NCBI GenBank assembly: GCA_003139855.1
Contig: PLGY01000064.1
Span: forward strand, 31,345 to 87,197
DNA: 55,853 nucleotides
From: Candidatus Methanoflorens stordalenmirensis
GTDB lineage: Archaea > Halobacteriota > Bog-38 > Methanoflorentales > Methanoflorentaceae
Direction: 5' to 3'
The notes under the pieces are model-generated. The model was given only the letters and a program-made list of their open reading frames with translations, was not told where the DNA came from and ran no database searches. Positions 54,283 to 55,853 of the stretch are shown here, piece by piece; the stretch's first letter is position 1; every line of letters begins with the position of its first letter. The translations under genes were made by a program, and so were the position numbers.

Positions 54283-54290
54283 CTTATAAA
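54283..54290 (-). promoter_or_regulatory. TATA box for the propeller gene at 53132
   Basis: The minus strand reads CCTTTATAAGGG, a near-consensus TATA box with transcript start near 54255 and a leader of about 80 nt. Confidence 0.5.
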
Positions 54291-54436
54291 GGTTGTCGAA
54301 ATCTGTTTTTTGCACTGTTTAGAGTCGTGACCACCACGGGGTTTCTTTACCAAAGACGGCTACCAGTACTTCTATTCATATAATGATTGTCCGACAGATT
54401 CTTGTCACAGTGTTTGTGAATGGCGCCGAGGATTAA

Positions 54437-54679
54437 CTAACGTGAGCTTTCCCTTCGCGCTGCCACGAGCGTTGTAACACGACTTGCTTCGTCGGCGCAG
54501 GCGGCCGTGAAGCAGCTTAATAGTGACCCGAACTCTTTATAAAACCGCACTTTTACAAACTCGTTCTGATAGTCAAACGCGCTCAGAGTTTGCCCTCCGC
54601 AAATGCGGCACTGCCCGCCGGTATTAGTGGCTGCCCGCCCATGGGTGCATAGCGGAAAGGACGGCGATATCCTTGACAA
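54437..54679 (-). CDS. small protein with a Cys-rich (zinc-ribbon-like) N-terminus
   Basis: 80 residues from TTG 54679. 'PLCTHGRAATNTGGQCRICG' contains a C-x-H...C-x2-C cluster that could bind zinc, followed by 'ALSAFDY'-type and 'EFVKVRFYKEFGSLLSCFTA' segments. There is no clear ribosome site and the start is weak, so it may be the end of a decayed gene. No family recognised; the neighbours are propeller genes. Confidence 0.35.
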   Translation of the reverse strand: MSRISPSFPLCTHGRAATNTGGQCRICGGQTLSAFDYQNEFVKVRFYKEFGSLLSCFTAACADEASRVTTLVAARRESSR

Positions 54680-55209
54680 ATCGTTGATGATGCTTCAGGC
54701 ACAAAAATAGGGTCTAAATTGTATCATCTTGCCAACGTGCCTTATCAGGCAAAATCACTTTTTTTAGCCATTTTACGCCACCAGAAAAAAGGAAACGATT
54801 TCGTTTCAGATTGCTCGCTACATCGGTTGAAATTCCTCCGTCAAATGGCATCTACGCGGTGGCAGCAGTCCTTTGTGCGTCTCTTGTCATTAGGCACCTC
54901 CGTTGCAGATGCAGTCGATCTAGCTGAAAGAACTTAGTGTGCCTCTCGGACTGCTATGATGATCCCGTACTCCTGACGAGTATGTTCGCGAATTGAAGAG
55001 GGACCGACTGGCAATGACGGCGCAACGATCTCAATGAATGTGACAAGTGAGCTTACAGCATCTGGGGACCGATAGCTCGTCGTGCTTAAAGCCGAGCGAG
55101 TTATCGATCACAGACACGATCCGTAATGCTGGCGGTGCGCGTTTCTCGGTGCTAGGGTGCTAGGCGGTTCATTCGCTGGGAGTGTACTACTCAGCGCACG
55201 TAGTGGCTA
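54680..55209. other. intergenic, nothing recognised
   Basis: About 530 bp between the small Cys-rich frame and the right-edge propeller gene. A 72-codon plus-strand frame (54719-54937) has no motif or ribosome site and is not called. Confidence 0.4.
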
Positions 55210-55853
55210 CTACATGCCGCCGACGGACGTCCAGCCGGACCAACTGCCGTTGCTATAGGAATTCTCCCAAAGGCCGTTGTCACCGCCGCGCACAAAGACG
55301 TCGATCGCCCCTGCACCTTGAGACACGGCAGCGGGGCCTGACGCCAGAACCCCGCCGAGGGACGTCGACGCCGACCAGCCCGTCGTGCTATCCCATTGCT
55401 TGAAGTAGAGGGCACTGTTCGTGCCTTCTGCAAAGAGGTCGAGGCTGCCATTATTCTGCGCGCATACTGCAGGTGCTGAGGCGACGGGCTGCGTCGTGGC
55501 TCTGCCGAGTGAAGCTGACGTAGTCGCGGGATAATACTTCTGCAGGTTTGCGACTATCTGGGGGAAATCTAGTGATTTGTACTGGCTTAGCCCATCGGGA
55601 TTGTCGCCACACCAGACATGGAAGCTGGTGAAGCCGATTCCATTGGCGTATGACCAGTTCAGCATTGAGAGATACGACGTACCGCTGCCGCTAAGTGAGT
55701 TGGCATATATCTGGTTGTCGCCGCCGCTATTAGCCCACGTGCCAGCGAGGAGGCCGTTCTGGATGCCAAGCGCAGCGGCCTGTGTTGATCCATTTTGGAT
55801 GTACGGCCACTCAGATGTGTAATAGCTCTCCCAACTGTTCGCGACCGTGAATG
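55210..55853 (-). CDS. secreted protein with C-terminal propeller repeats, cut by right edge
   Basis: The last 213 residues of a larger protein whose start is outside the window. Residues 1-107 of the visible part ('[20 protein letters not shown]', '[20 protein letters not shown]', '[20 protein letters not shown]') look like the end of an extracellular enzyme-like barrel, family unknown. The rest is two PLL-type repeats ('[20 protein letters not shown]', '[20 protein letters not shown]', '[10 protein letters not shown]'), fewer than the six of the other propeller proteins. The repeats may therefore act as a carbohydrate-binding tail. Confidence 0.75.
   Translation of the reverse strand, partial: FTVANSWESYYTSEWPYIQNGSTQAAALGIQNGLLAGTWANSGGDNQIYANSLSGSGTSYLSMLNWSYANGIGFTSFHVWCGDNPDGLSQYKSLDFPQIVANLQKYYPATTSASLGRATTQPVASAPAVCAQNNGSLDLFAEGTNSALYFKQWDSTTGWSASTSLGGVLASGPAAVSQGAGAIDVFVRGGDNGLWENSYSNGSWSGWTSVGGM

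Noticed and set aside
1-55853. tRNA, rRNA, riboswitch, CRISPR array or diversity-generating retroelement
   Set aside because: Read by eye on both strands; no cloverleaf, conserved rRNA block, regularly spaced repeat or reverse transcriptase motif was seen. A tRNA or RNA-family scan would be decisive.

Overview
The window looks archaeal, most likely from a methanogen-related Halobacteriota lineage such as Methanocellales (lineage is a low-confidence inference). The signs are TATA-box promoters 20-30 bp upstream of several starts (some apparently leaderless), proteins resembling the archaeal DUF2206 and DUF1616 membrane families, and a decayed winged-helix end of an Orc1/Cdc6 replication initiator. 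I see no rRNA, tRNA or CRISPR array. Almost everything intact belongs to one large surface-polysaccharide / glycoconjugate region.

Layout. 1-3.1 kb: a GT2 cut by the left edge, a second GT2 and a hexapeptide O-acetyltransferase. 3.6-12.6 kb (minus strand, GC-rich): two DUF2206-like membrane proteins, two GT4 transferases, GDP-mannose 4,6-dehydratase and a short DUF1616-type protein. 13.8-18.4 kb: a membrane-anchored NodB-like deacetylase facing two GT4-type genes, one a fusion of two glycosyltransferases. 19-21 kb: a 57-residue exported peptide, a GT2 and an FkbM methyltransferase. 21.4-25.2 kb (minus): module A, a TagB/TagF-like CDP-glycerol glycerophosphotransferase, an NAD(P)-type glycerol-3-phosphate dehydrogenase (gpsA) and a LicC-like nucleotidyltransferase. 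25.9-36.1 kb: four more GT4, a GT-C-like membrane protein, a full-length DUF1616 protein and a GT2. 36.5-41.5 kb: module B, another LicC-like nucleotidyltransferase, an FAD-type glycerol-3-phosphate dehydrogenase, a GT2 and a second TagB/TagF-like transferase. 42-46.4 kb: two secreted beta-propeller proteins. 48-52.6 kb: a Wzx-type flippase, a methyltransferase and a GT-B transferase. 53.1-55.9 kb: two more propeller proteins, one cut by the right edge.

The most interesting signal is the pairing, twice, of a LicC-like nucleotidyltransferase with a glycerol-3-phosphate dehydrogenase and a CDP-glycerol-type polymer transferase, using a different dehydrogenase class each time. Archaeal lipids are built on sn-glycerol-1-phosphate, so dedicated sn-glycerol-3-phosphate enzymes inside a polysaccharide island point to a teichoic-acid-like glycerol-phosphate decoration made without a recognisable TagD.

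Gaps between operons are full of gene relics: phage terminase and integrase ends, Orc1/Cdc6, an ABC-2 permease, and truncated copies of genes that are intact elsewhere in the window (GT2, methyltransferase, glycerol-3-phosphate dehydrogenase). This indicates a recombining island that has gained, duplicated and lost modules. Base composition also changes from GC-rich (3.6-18.4 kb) to AT-richer (about 19-25 kb and 33-53 kb). All family names are from memory of motifs; no search was run.
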